Shown here piece after piece: positions 39,377-50,775 of a stretch of 64,000 nt of DNA. The stretch is from Prunella strophiata. Taxonomy: Eukaryota; Chordata; Aves; Passeriformes; Prunellidae. Position numbers and translations under genes: made by a program. Where the stretch lies: NCBI GenBank assembly GCA_036583965.1, contig JAZBQD010000017.1, forward strand, positions 29,050,385 through 29,114,384. Reading direction: 5' to 3'. Under the pieces are notes generated by a model, which was not told the origin of the DNA, made no database searches, and saw only the letters and a list, made by a program, of their open reading frames with translations. Each line of letters opens with the position of its first letter. Position 1 is the first letter of the stretch.

Positions 39377-39739
39377 AATCTCTCATTATTATTTCTTAAT
39401 ACTTGTCATTATAAACTTTAATTACCATTAACTCAACTTTTCTAGTCTTGGCATGGTATAAAAATTAAAGCTGTTATTGCAAAAAGGAAAAAGAATAACA
39501 TTTGTTTGATCCATGGCCCACCAGGTAACCACAAAAATATGTCCCACTCCCAGCCTTTCCATGTCTGGAACAGTACATGTGCTAACTTTCTTATTTCTTT
39601 TGTTATTTGTTTTAACACTTATTGTCACCTATCTACCAACAAGATTAACTCATTTAATTTTCATGTTGTCCTCCACACCAGATATGGCATGTAAATACAC
39701 AGAAGCAACTTAGCACAAAGGAAAGAGTGACTGCTTGTA
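39377..39739 (-). other. Region between integrase end and 3' LTR; no env recognised
   Basis: Only about 360 bp separates the end of integrase-like sequence from the 3' LTR, where a complete provirus would carry an envelope gene of well over 1 kb. A 66-codon minus-strand open frame (39428-39628) has no surface- or transmembrane-subunit feature that I recognise: no signal peptide, no CX6CC-like motif, no clear membrane span. An internal deletion of env, before or after insertion, is the simplest explanation. Confidence 0.75.
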
Positions 39740-40188
39740 TTAGCCCCCCAGCCACAGGAGATCCAAAGTGGAGGGAGGTCCTTGTAGATGCTCTCTGGCT
39801 ACTGATCTGGTCCACTTTTGCAAAGAGTTAGCCACAGTCTTTTCCCCATCTTTTTCCTCCATATGAGAAGTCCAAATCTCTGGAGTTGTAGAGACCTTGA
39901 CCTGAATATGACAGATCCACCCATGTTCAGCTGTCATGACTGTGGTTTCTGTGGTGGATAACAATTGGTATGGCCCATGCCACTTTGCCACCAGCAGTGC
40001 TTCTTTCCAGGTCTTAACTAGAACTCAATCTCCTGGTTGCATGTTATGAACAGCAAAGTCCAAAAGCAGGGTCTGTGCTAATTTGACTTCCTGTTGAAGA
40101 GATTTCATGAGAGACAGTATTCTGGCCACCTACAGTTTTAAATATACATCTGTCAGTGGCCTCTCATGGGCTTGAGATGACCCCAATA
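39740..40188 (-). pseudogene. pol: Integrase C-terminal domain remnant (pol 3' end)
   Basis: On the minus strand this continues the integrase interrupted by the nested LTR. Recognisable pieces are a helix-like stretch with 'SLMKSLQQEVKLAQTLL', then the DNA-binding C-terminal domain: 'VLVKTWKEALL', 'KWHGPYQLL', 'TAEHGWI' and 'HIQVK'. The GPY/F-type motif (here GPYQ) is typical of gammaretrovirus-like integrases. In-frame stops occur, one just before 'VLVKTW', and another near 40125. The tail from 'STTPEIWTS' on is open to about 39740 but is not diagnostic. Non-functional. Confidence 0.88.
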
Positions 40189-40777
40189 TGTTTGAGAGTC
40201 TCTGTTTCCCAGCCTGAGAACTGAAGAAGGAGAGTCAGGACTCTTTGTCTGAAGTTTCCAGGTTGTTTATTTTTCCTTATCTATTACATCCTTTTCCTGA
40301 CTCGCCAAGGTCTGTTCAGCAGGTCAGTCGGAGGCACACTGCCCACCTCTGGGGCGGTGTTGACTTTTTATACTAAAAACTACGTGTACTTTATTTACAG
40401 TTACTTTCCAATACCTATCACCTATGTTACACAGTCCAACTCTGCTCTAAACCAATCCAAAAGTGTCACCATCACCCAGAAGATGGAGGACCTGAAGAAG
40501 AAGAAAGAAGGACAGAACACGCCCAAATTCCTAAATCTTGATCCCCGAACCCCCATACTAAAAAACCCCCAAAATTCTACTTTTTGACCCTGTGATAAAC
40601 TAAGTCTTACTCTAAGTAATTTTTGTGGCTTGCAACTCTTCATATAAGGTGGGTCATTTTCTCCATGGCTCAAAATCAAAGGCACAGGGGTCTTGGGCTC
40701 TGTGCCAAGGCCTTTGAGCTCCCTGACAGGGGCTTGAGCCATCCAGGACAGCCAGAGGAATGTCCTGGGTTCCAACA
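40189..40777 (-). mobile_element. Nested ERVK-like LTR (solo), minus strand, inside integrase
   Basis: 589 bp bounded by TG (40189) and CA (40777) on the plus strand. On the minus strand it begins 'tgttggaacccaggacatt', carries a TATA box (TATAAAA, opposite 40366-40372), a GC-richer R/U5 with 'gtgcctccgactgacctgc', an AATAAA signal (opposite 40266-40271) and ends 'gagactctcaaaca'. Integrase sequence stops at one edge and resumes at the other, so this is an insertion into the older provirus, in the same orientation. No internal viral sequence is present, hence a solo LTR left by recombination. I see no clean target duplication ('gatgta' before, 'tattgg' after on the minus strand). ERVK assignment is from memory of avian LTRs and is moderate. 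Confidence 0.82.
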
Positions 40778-41520
40778 TACATCCCTTGTCTCCACCTCCT
40801 CAACTGGGCTGACAATTAACAGGGTGAGGAACCCCAAACAATAATTCAAAGGGAGAAAATTTAATATCTTCTCTGCATCTGGTTCATATTCTGGCTAAAG
40901 CAAATGGCAAAAACCATATCCATGGCATCTTAGTTTCTAACACCAGCTTCAAAAAGTGTTTCTTTATTTCTCTTTGTTCTTTCTACTTGGTCCAAACTTG
41001 GAGTGTCAGAGGGTATGGAGGTCCTATTATACTCCTAAAGCTGCCATAACCCCTTGAAGAAATTTTCTGTAAAATAAGTTCACCTATCAGAGTCTATTGC
41101 TTTCACAATCCCAAATCTTGGAATTATTTGTTCCAGAATTATATTAATAACTCATCCAGTAGCTGCTGAAACAACTGGAAACATTTCTGGTGACTCTGTT
41201 AGCTCAGACTATCACCAGAAGTTATTTAAATCTTCCCACTTAGGGCATTTCAGTAAAATCCTCTTGGCAGTGTCAAAATGGGCATACAGCCCAAGGCCTC
41301 CCTCCCTGACAGCTTTCCTTGTAACTTGCTTGTTGGCTTTGGCACATATCAAGCAATCTTCTGTAGCTCACTTTGCCAGAAGAAAAGGACCCAAGGCAGC
41401 ATACATCTTGAGGAAGGCTGCCAAGAGCCCCAATGACTCCCTTCATGGAGTTGTTTTAATATTTGTAGGGCCAAAACCTTCAGTATCCAATTGTTTACCA
41501 TCCATCAGCCTTTGAGCCTC
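40778..41520 (-). pseudogene. pol: Integrase zinc-finger and catalytic core remnant
   Basis: Minus strand, spread over shifting frames. The N-terminal HHCC zinc-binding region is visible as 'LHEGSHWG' (both His kept) and 'CLICAKANKQV' (both Cys kept). In the catalytic core the first acidic site is disrupted by two adjacent stops (opposite 41209-41214). The second is kept in 'KAIDSDR', followed by 'TYFTENFFKGL'. The glutamate region is kept as 'DQVERTK'. The core ends with 'SPFELLFGVPHP', the usual lead into the C-terminal domain, which the nested LTR separates from here. In-frame stops are numerous. Integrase would join viral DNA to host DNA; this copy cannot encode it. Confidence 0.9.
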
Positions 41521-42060
41521 TGGGAGCAAAAGGAGATTCTTAGAGATTTCTGGGAAAAGTGCTGATTTCTGAGCTTCTTCATCCACCATTCAATTAGCTA
41601 TTGCCTCCCCTGAGTATCCTGCCTGATGTCCCCTAACATGTATTATTGCCACCTCTTGGTAAATTGACTGTCTCCAGCAGGCAAGTCATTAGGTCCTCAT
41701 GAGCTAAGGTTTTTCCTCTGCAATTTAACAGACCTCTTTTGTCCCAGTTTTCCAAATGTATGTACTACCCCACATGCATCCTTTGAATCTGTAAATATAT
41801 CACCACCTTTATTTGACACAATTTACAGGCTCTTACTAAGGTATACAGTTCTGCAGTCGGTGCTGACCATGTGGATGGTAGCTTCCCTCTTTCATGCAAT
41901 TTCCTTCCTTTTACTATAGCATTTCCTGTAACTAATTTTACATCTATTTCTCTTGAAGATCCATCAATAAATCCACCTTTTGGAAAAGTGGTATCCTGTA
42001 AATCTTCTCTAAGCTGGGGTCTCAAGCTCTACTACTTGAATACAACCATGAGTTTCCTTC
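41521..42060 (-). pseudogene. pol: RNase H domain remnant of pol
   Basis: The minus-strand frame at 41765-42025 keeps 'FIDGSSRE' (first catalytic Asp) and 'SAPTAELYTLVRACKL' (catalytic Glu and helix). The next acidic block, 'DIFTDSKDACG', is present but in another frame, so at least one frameshift falls near 41810. Downstream, 'LAHEDLMTCLLETVNLP' and 'VDEEAQKSAL'-like pieces in mixed frames lead into integrase. RNase H degrades the RNA strand of the RNA-DNA hybrid during reverse transcription; this copy is broken. Confidence 0.88.
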
Positions 42061-43640
42061 AGGTGTTTTGGGACCAATTAAACTGGAGGCTGGGTTAAAC
42101 TTTTCTCCATGCTAAAAGGGTTAAACACCTCCCTCCTTCTCAATTCTAAATCTTCTGTTCCATCAAACAAGTTTCATACTGTAATAGCCTAATGCTGGCC
42201 ATCCATTTTGAAGCTCTTTTGGTTAACAAAGCCTTAACTTGATGCGAGACTAAAGTCTCAACAAGAGACCCTTCTGCTGTTAATTTTCATGTCACAGTCA
42301 CCAATAAAGCTGTGGCTGCACGGTATTGCAAAAAATGGGGCCACCCCCTTGCTACTGGGCCTAACATTTTGGAAAAATAAACCACATGTCTTTGAGTACC
42401 CCCATGTTCTTGCCCTAGAATACCTTTGGCATGGCCCTGTTAAACACCTTACATCCACATGTAATTCAAATTCTTTTTCCCTGTTTGGAAGGGTTAGGGC
42501 TGGAGCCTTGGTTAATCTGCTTTTTAAAGCTTTGAGGCTCTGCTTTCCTTCTGATGTCCATATCACAACATTGGGGTTGTCTTCTGTTAAAAGGTCATGC
42601 AGAGGTCTGGCTAAGAGAAAAAAGTCCTCGATCCAGGTTCTGCAGCACCTATTAGTCCTAAAAATTGTCACAGATCCTTTTTAGTCCTGGGTAACGGTGC
42701 TTCTAAAATTCCTTGGACCCTCTCCAGGTCAATACATCACAAGCCTTCAGTCAAAGTATGTCCCAAATATTTAACTTTTTCTCCACAATTTGTGCTTTCT
42801 TTTCAGGTACTCTAAGCTCCCTTTTAGCTAGAAAATTAGACAATTTCACAATGGCTTCTTCTACCACTTTTTTTTTGTTGTCCTGATAGGAGCAAGACAT
42901 CCACATGTGCCAGTAACCTAATCCCTGGCAGCAGAGTAAATTCTTTTAATATGTTTTGTGAGGCTAGTCCAAACAGGACCATATATCCTTGCTGAAGGTC
43001 TGCCCATGTCAATTGCTGCTTTCCTATTTTCTCTTCTTCATCTTTGAGTTCCCACTCCAAAGTAAAATGCCATTTACTATCCTCTGTAAGTCAGCATTCC
43101 CAGAAAGCATCCTATAAATTAAGTACTAAATAGTAATATCAGGAAGGAAACTGGTTCAAGACGGTATAAGGATTTGGGATGCCTTGGTTTAATAAACTCA
43201 TTTATTATTCTTAGGTCCTGCACCATTCTATAGGGTCTATCTGTTTTTTAACCATCAGGATGGGAGAATTATAGGGACACAAGCATGGCTCCAAAAGACC
43301 TGTCTTTACTGAAAACCCAAGAGCAGGCTGTATTCCCTTTCTTCAATCTCTTGAAATAGCACATTGCTTCTTAGAGACCACTTGTCTAAGTTGTTTCAAA
43401 ATAATCTGCAGAGTGTCCATATCTGATTGTCCACATTTCCCTGGGACTGGCCACACTTCTGGATCCACTTTAGCTTAAGCTAAATCAGAGAATTTACACA
43501 GTGTTACAGAAGTATTGGCCTCTGTATCACCTTTTATAATATTGATGCATTGCTAATTTAGCCATTAATTCTCTTCCCAATAGGTTACAATCACAATTTG
43601 GAATAAGTTAAAATTCACGCATCTTGTATTTATCTGCCAC
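42061..43640 (-). pseudogene. pol: Reverse transcriptase remnant (pol)
   Basis: Minus strand. In order: 'CLCPYNSPILMVKK' and 'MVQDLRIINEF' (fingers), 'VLNL' stop 'DAFW' (palm motif A), 'QLTWADLQQGY' (motif B region), 'HVDVLLL' (motif C, opposite 42887-42907) and the thumb/connection with 'ARPLHDLLTED' and 'LTKAPALTLPN'. The first catalytic Asp is Asn here (codon opposite 43118-43120) and a stop follows two codons later. The motif C Tyr-x-Asp-Asp reads His-Val-Asp-Val. Both changes remove catalytic metal ligands. The thumb/connection frame stays open for 137 codons (42258-42671), showing only moderate decay there. It would copy genomic RNA to DNA in a live virus; here it is dead. Confidence 0.93.
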
Positions 43641-43880
43641 ATCCACTAGGATGAGGATCCCCCTCATCTTTTCCATCTATCCCTTGAATAACCAAAGACC
43701 ATTTTGACAACTGCCCTTGCTTTGGCATAAGATCCAAAGTAAACCAAGAGGCTCCTGTGTGTCCTAGGAAATGTATTTCCTCTCGATCCAGACCCAGTTT
43801 GTATGTTATTAAGGGCTCCTGTGTGGTGGGTCCTTGGTATAATGGAAGCCCCTGGCATCCCTAACCAACAGTTTCCATCA
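43641..43880 (-). pseudogene. pro: Retroviral aspartic protease remnant
   Basis: Minus strand, between the nucleocapsid remnant and reverse transcriptase, as expected for a gag-pro-pol read-through layout. 'ITYKLGLDREEIHFL' leads into the active-site block, which reads HTGAS (opposite 43747-43761) where family members have Asp-Thr-Gly-Ala. The catalytic Asp is His (codon opposite 43759-43761). 'IQGIDGKDEGD' follows, where the flap region with a Gly-rich turn would be. Retroviral protease works as a homodimer to cut Gag and Gag-Pol; loss of the Asp abolishes that. The assignment relies on the motif and the position. Confidence 0.82.
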
Positions 43881-45525
<1,645 letters not shown>

Positions 45526-45810
45526 CACAGTTGCTATTAAGATCCCTTCTCATCTTTCCTTCACTGCTTCCCCTGGGCATCCTTCCATGCTTAGTCTCCA
45601 AAATTCCCATTGGAGTCTGTGGTGAGATTTTCAGTGGCTCCTCCCTGTGGACCCCTTCATGGACCCCTTTGGTCCATCACTCACTGGTGCTCTCAAGTAC
45701 CCAATCAGTCATTCAGTGCCAGCCACCACTGAAGAGAGTGGCTATCTAATAGTGGGTGAGGTGCACCAGGAACTCTGTTTGCCATCTGCCACCCCTGGAA
45801 GGTGAAAGCT
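45526..45810 (-). other. Proviral 5' leader
   Basis: Sequence between the primer binding site and gag on the minus strand, about 285 bp. It would hold the packaging signal and possible splice donor; I cannot point to either with confidence. No open frame of note. Confidence 0.6.
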
Positions 45811-45828
45811 TTCCTGTATGAGTCCCCA
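45811..45828 (-). promoter_or_regulatory. Primer binding site, tRNA-Pro-like
   Basis: On the minus strand, 2 nt after the 5' LTR, the 18 nt begin TGGGGACTC and match the 3' end of tRNA-Pro at about 13 of 18 positions, from memory. Most mismatches are A where G is expected, as CpG or other G-to-A decay would give. A tRNA-Pro primer is common in gammaretrovirus-like elements, which agrees with the gag-pol remains. Confidence 0.75.
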
Positions 45829-45830
45829 GT

Positions 45831-46337
45831 TGTATAGAAAATCATGCTGACAAAGGTCACTGTCCACAAAGAAAACAAAGAAGTCCTGCAATAATCAACT
45901 TTATTCAAATAAAAAGAGAGTCCAATGGGACATAACCCTGTGGTGTCTCTCGAGGTTTTTGGAACATCCAGCTTCCTTTTTATCTTAAATTCCCAACCAC
46001 AGCTTGCCCTCTTCCTTTCTCAATTGGCTGAGGTACCCAGACTGCCTAATACATATTCCCCTTCTAACATCTACCCCCACATATCACACATCATATGATC
46101 ATTAAAATTACCTTAAAGCCCACCCTGGCAGAAAAGTTACTACTCACAAGCCTATTAAACCTGCACACTCTTCCCTAAAGCTCAAAAGTTTAGACCCCGT
46201 TGGATTCTGTAACAAACTTGTGGGGTTTGATGTTTGCAAGGACCCCCACACCCACTCTTCCAGAACACGATTGGTTCTTTCAGGCTACCTAGCTACAGGG
46301 TTTGTTTGTGAATCCACCCACACCCATTCTCCTGTTA
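45831..46337 (-). repeat. 5' LTR of the class I provirus
   Basis: Direct copy of 38869-39376. Minus-strand order is U3 (right) to U5 (left), with the same TATA-like box and AATAAA as the partner. The first 364 bp on the plus strand differ from the partner at about 9 places, the last 144 bp at about 27. The outer right edge reads 'cctgtta' where the partner reads 'cctaca', so the terminal dinucleotide is mutated here and the end is uncertain by 1-3 bp. Confidence 0.92.
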
Positions 46338-48790
46338 CTGACCAGCCAGGGACTGGAATGAACTTTCCTCATCACCTGGTAGCCTGTGGGCCTTCCCTGT
46401 ACTGAAAACTATCCAGAGGGAAGAGAAAAGCGAATAGTATGGGTAAAAAAAAAACAAACCAAAGACTGGGAGGGCTTTTGGACATCGCTGCTGAGGTGGG
46501 CTTAGGAAAGAAGCTGCTGTCTAATTGCCTTGCCCTCTGGATTAAAGAGAGGGAGAGAGGATAGGAGGTAGCTGCTGGTTTGGGAAGAGAAATGTGCAGC
46601 CTTTGCCCCATCACCTGTTACTTCTTCATTCAGGGCAGAACATTTCCTGTGCACACACAGCCCAGCTGGTGTTGGTAAAAAGCACCTAACCTTCACAACT
46701 GTGGATTCCACCCCCATTCCCCCAACAGAACACTTACTCTCTCAGCCTAGAACAGACTAAAATATCAACAAGCATTCCCCTTCTCCCTTCCTTGGGTGCA
46801 GTGCCACCTCTCAGAAGTCTAGAAACAAATAATTATGGTAAGCAGGGTATAGACAAAAGGTAACTGGGGGAAGGGAGAGAGTTAAATCAAGAGATAACTA
46901 CACCAAATTGCCCGAATACATTTGCAAAATATATGGTAGCATAATGCATTATTTGAATAATACTGATAGCATTATTATATACTAAATCATAATCCATATG
47001 CATCGGGGAGAAAGTTAAGGTAAGAGCAAAATCACCTGCTTAATACTTTATAACAGGTTAGAATGATAAATTATCCATTTCTCAGCAGCAATCAATCCTT
47101 CTGTCAACCTTGAAATGGTTTTACAGAGAATAAATTTGCTTTTACAGAAAATGCAAATATTACTGAGTTATTGCATAGTACAACAGTTTCTCAGCCTTAC
47201 TAATAAGTTTTATCAGGCTATAAACATATAGTTTGTGCAAAGATTAATCCAAAAAACAGCAAGGGCCATGCAAGATGCCAGGCCCTGGTTCATCTTCTTT
47301 GTGCAGTTCAGTTGTGAGTGAGTGGTAAAAGTACTGAAGGCTGCCCTGCCAAGGTGTAACTCCATAATGTGGCCTAAGTGCCTTCCTCCATCTTTCTCAG
47401 AACAGAGGGCATATGTCAGCGTCAAAAGGAATAACGAGGATCTCCCCAGAAGAATACTGTACTATGGAGTTTAAAGATGAATTTGCAAATTCCTATTTCA
47501 CTATCTTTTTAGTGTTTTTTTTGTTCTAAAAGCTGCCTCTCCTCTGCTGGGCTGATCTGTGCATGTTGCACACCTCTTTTCTGCCAACTCTCCTGGGTGC
47601 TGGAGGAGGTCCAGCAGAGGAGCACAAGCAGGCAGTGTGAGAGAAGGCAGCATACCCACTGAGCAGCCTTCCAGCTCCAGGTGAGCTTCTGCAAGGCCCA
47701 TCTTTCCCTGTGGACAGACAGGGCACAGGCTCATGGATATTCATGGTGGTTATAGAGGCTACTCTGGCACTGTGACCACTTCCCTGTCAATAAACACAAA
47801 CAACAACCATGACAATGTTCAAAATGCAAATCTATTATCTTCTCTCCATGTCTGAGATGACAGTGAAGCTGAGGGCAGGGTCCCTTCAAAGAGAAAGTCT
47901 TATCATAACTAAATTATAAAGTTTCCATCAGCTGTTCTAAACCTTTCCAGTGCTTCCAGTTCTGCCGGCAGAGCTGCAGCTGACAATCTCTGAGACTCTG
48001 AGCCATCCTACAGTGCTCCCTGAAGCATGCAGCCCTGGTGCAGCTCCCAGATGGTCTTCCACTCCAGTCATGGCAAGGAAGCTCTCTGCCCCAGGGTGAA
48101 CTAGAATTGTCTAGTGGAGAATCCACCCTGAGTGGTCAGAACACCTGAGCTGCCAAGAGCAGCCTGTATACTGACCAACTCCCACTGCCATTCTAACCCA
48201 GGACTTGAGCAACCTCTTCTGAATTTTCATTTGCTGCATTTCACATTGCAGCATATTGTATGAGCATCTGATATTTCTGAATCACTGATAAGTGAAAGAA
48301 GAGAAATTCTTGTTTTCCAGAGGGAGAGCACAGCCTTCAAGGCACTGGTGAACTCTGCTGTTGGAATAAAGAGTGATTTAAAACACAGTACTTCCCTTTG
48401 ATGCTTACTGTCTTAGACATCACATTAATCAGAGCTTTGTGGATGGCTGATGTGCAACCATACGCACTTTTACTTAAAAGCAGAGAAATCAAGGACATTT
48501 AGCAGCTCCAGATACGATATTTTTAAACTTCAAAAGTAATAAACTATTTATGAAGTGCCACTGAGGGGAGTATCCAGCCTAAATTTGTTTGAACTGTTTG
48601 CTTTTTAAAAAAATTGCCAATTTTTTTTTCTTAGGTGTATACCAATTTACTGCAATGTTAATGTCATGCAGACCTCAAACAGAATCACTAGCCATTGCTA
48701 GCTTGCTTTTCAACTAATGACAGTAGAAGTCGATTTTCACTCACCCTACAGAAAATGTGGGAGAAAACTCCCAAACCAAGTAAAAAAACA

Positions 48791-48845
48791 AAACTAAACT
48801 AAACTAAACTAATCAAAAAACCCCACAACAAACAAACAAACAAAA
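48791..48845. repeat. (AAACT)n and (AAAC)n microsatellites
   Basis: About four AAACT units (48791-48811), then an A/C spacer, then about four AAAC units (48830-48845). Confidence 0.9.
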
Positions 48846-49134
48846 ACCAACCCAAATGAAACAAAACCCTCATGTGGCCTGAAGTAGACAATTTCCATGA
48901 ATGGGAAAATTCTGAAAAAATTTGGGTGACACAACCTACCATGCAGCTCCTCCAGTCAGTCTGAGCTCAGGTGCCACTGTTACCATAGCTACCATGAAAG
49001 AAAAGACATTATCTGACAAGATGACCCATTTTCCCCAGGGGACTGCCCAGGCTGGGAAAACACCTCACAAGCTTTCACCAGAGGTTCTATAACATAAGGA
49101 AACTGTAAGATCAGAGAGTAGCACTTTTTGCACC

Positions 49135-49160
49135 AAAAAAAAAAAAAAAAAAAAAAAAAA
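49135..49160. repeat. 26-bp A homopolymer
   Basis: An uninterrupted A run after 'ttttgcacc'. No coding-like or retrotransposon-like sequence precedes it on the plus strand, so I read it as simple sequence and not as the tail of a processed copy. Confidence 0.9.
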
Positions 49161-50750
49161 GAGTTAAAACCTATTTCCTGGAAAATTGTGTTTTCCCACC
49201 ATTCACACAAATGTCTAAGGAAGAATCTTAGATTGAGATGCTTTGGCAAACAGCCATCTCCATCTGAGAAGCAAGGTCCCAAAATAGTCCTGCACAAAGC
49301 TGCAGCTGTTTCCTGCTGCTGCAGATCTGAACATGAACATGGGTTTGCCCAGATGTGCAGACATTTAGCAATTCATATTTTGTACCCAACTAGCACTCTT
49401 TCATTTTCTGTGCAGTTCCTGCATGGTTTTCTTTCCCAGGAAATGGCTGTTTTGTCCTAAGTGAGGGAGGCTCTTCTCTCAGCCTTTTGAAATACTGAAC
49501 ATCTACTGTTCCTTTTCACTTCCATGTTCAAGAAAACAAGCTTGCAATGCTTTTGTCTTTTTCTAATTCAGCTGAACACAATTGAATTAAGAAGAAGAAT
49601 AAAAATGTCAACACCTGTAAAACCTGCAAGATTACAGTATATATATGTAAAATTAGAAAAGTATCAGTTTTAAGTCAAAGGGACAAAACAGCACACTTTT
49701 TTGCAAATGTGGACCTCTTGTAAGTATGGTATCCTAAGTGTGAGCCTTTGTAATCTAGTAACTCAGTTACTTTCAAGAGGAAAACCAAGTCTGTTTCAGG
49801 AGGGTTATTGGAAAAAGAAAGAAAAAAAGAGGTGAAAGCAATGAGAACAGTTTATCTATCTGAAACAAAGTGACTGAGATGGTCAGCATCTTTTGCTGTA
49901 ACTAGAAGAGAGCTATTAATCTTTTAAAAACTAAATGTTTCAATGCATAAAAGATCATTGAATTAGTTTAAAATACCATCAAAAATCATTTTTAAAGGAC
50001 TCTAGAACTACAGGTTTTCAGGATGCTTTACACTGCATTGCTAGAAGCAAACAAAGGAAAAGCATTTATGTCAGGAGAAGAATAGCTGTATTGTTTTGCT
50101 ATTGATCTCTTCTGGAAGTATATTGATAAATGAGAAAATTGTTGAACACAGACAGCAGGTGGGTGCCTGAACTATCTAGCCTTCATGGGGACAGGACCCT
50201 GAGTGTTATTTTTGCTTTTGAAAGACAGACAGCAATAGCAAGTATTCTGCCTAACTACTTATCAACCTAGAATAAGGATGTAACACAGAGGAGCACAGGC
50301 ATGGGAAGAGAGCTGAGGACTTGAAAATATGACTTTATGAATATAACCAGATCTATAACAGAGTTACTAAAACTCACTAAGGTCAGCTACTGGTCAGCAA
50401 ATTAATGCAACCTTATGATCTGAGTAATGTCAGGTTCAGATGTAGCAAAGAGAACAAGTAAAGGGGTATTCAATATGAAGAAGTCACCAAAAATGCTGAA
50501 ATTAGATATGGACTGGAAAAACTAACTGTATGCAATTTGAAATATAAGTGTTAGCATCATTTAACAGACTAATAATCATTATTTGACTAAACTATAAGAC
50601 TTTTCTAAACTTAGAGTAAATTTTTATTCTCTGTTCCTTTGGACCATCTAAATGTCACAAATTAGTGCAATAAATTGCAGGATAATTTGGCAAGTTAGTG
50701 GGCAATTTGGATGAAATGATTTGGTGGAAAATTTGTGCAAATTACACTGT

Positions 50751-50775
50751 TTCAATGGATTTTAAATCCATTGAA
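50751..50775. repeat. Perfect 25-bp palindrome (12-bp arms, 1-nt centre)
   Basis: Arms 'ttcaatggattt' and 'aaatccattgaa' around one T are exact reverse complements. It has the same odd-centred, loop-less layout as the palindrome at 22649-22699. Confidence 0.95.

Noticed and set aside
49135..49160. Poly-A run as a possible tail of a processed pseudogene
   Set aside because: No coding-like sequence upstream and no flanking duplication visible; CR1 does not normally make poly-A-tailed copies in birds.
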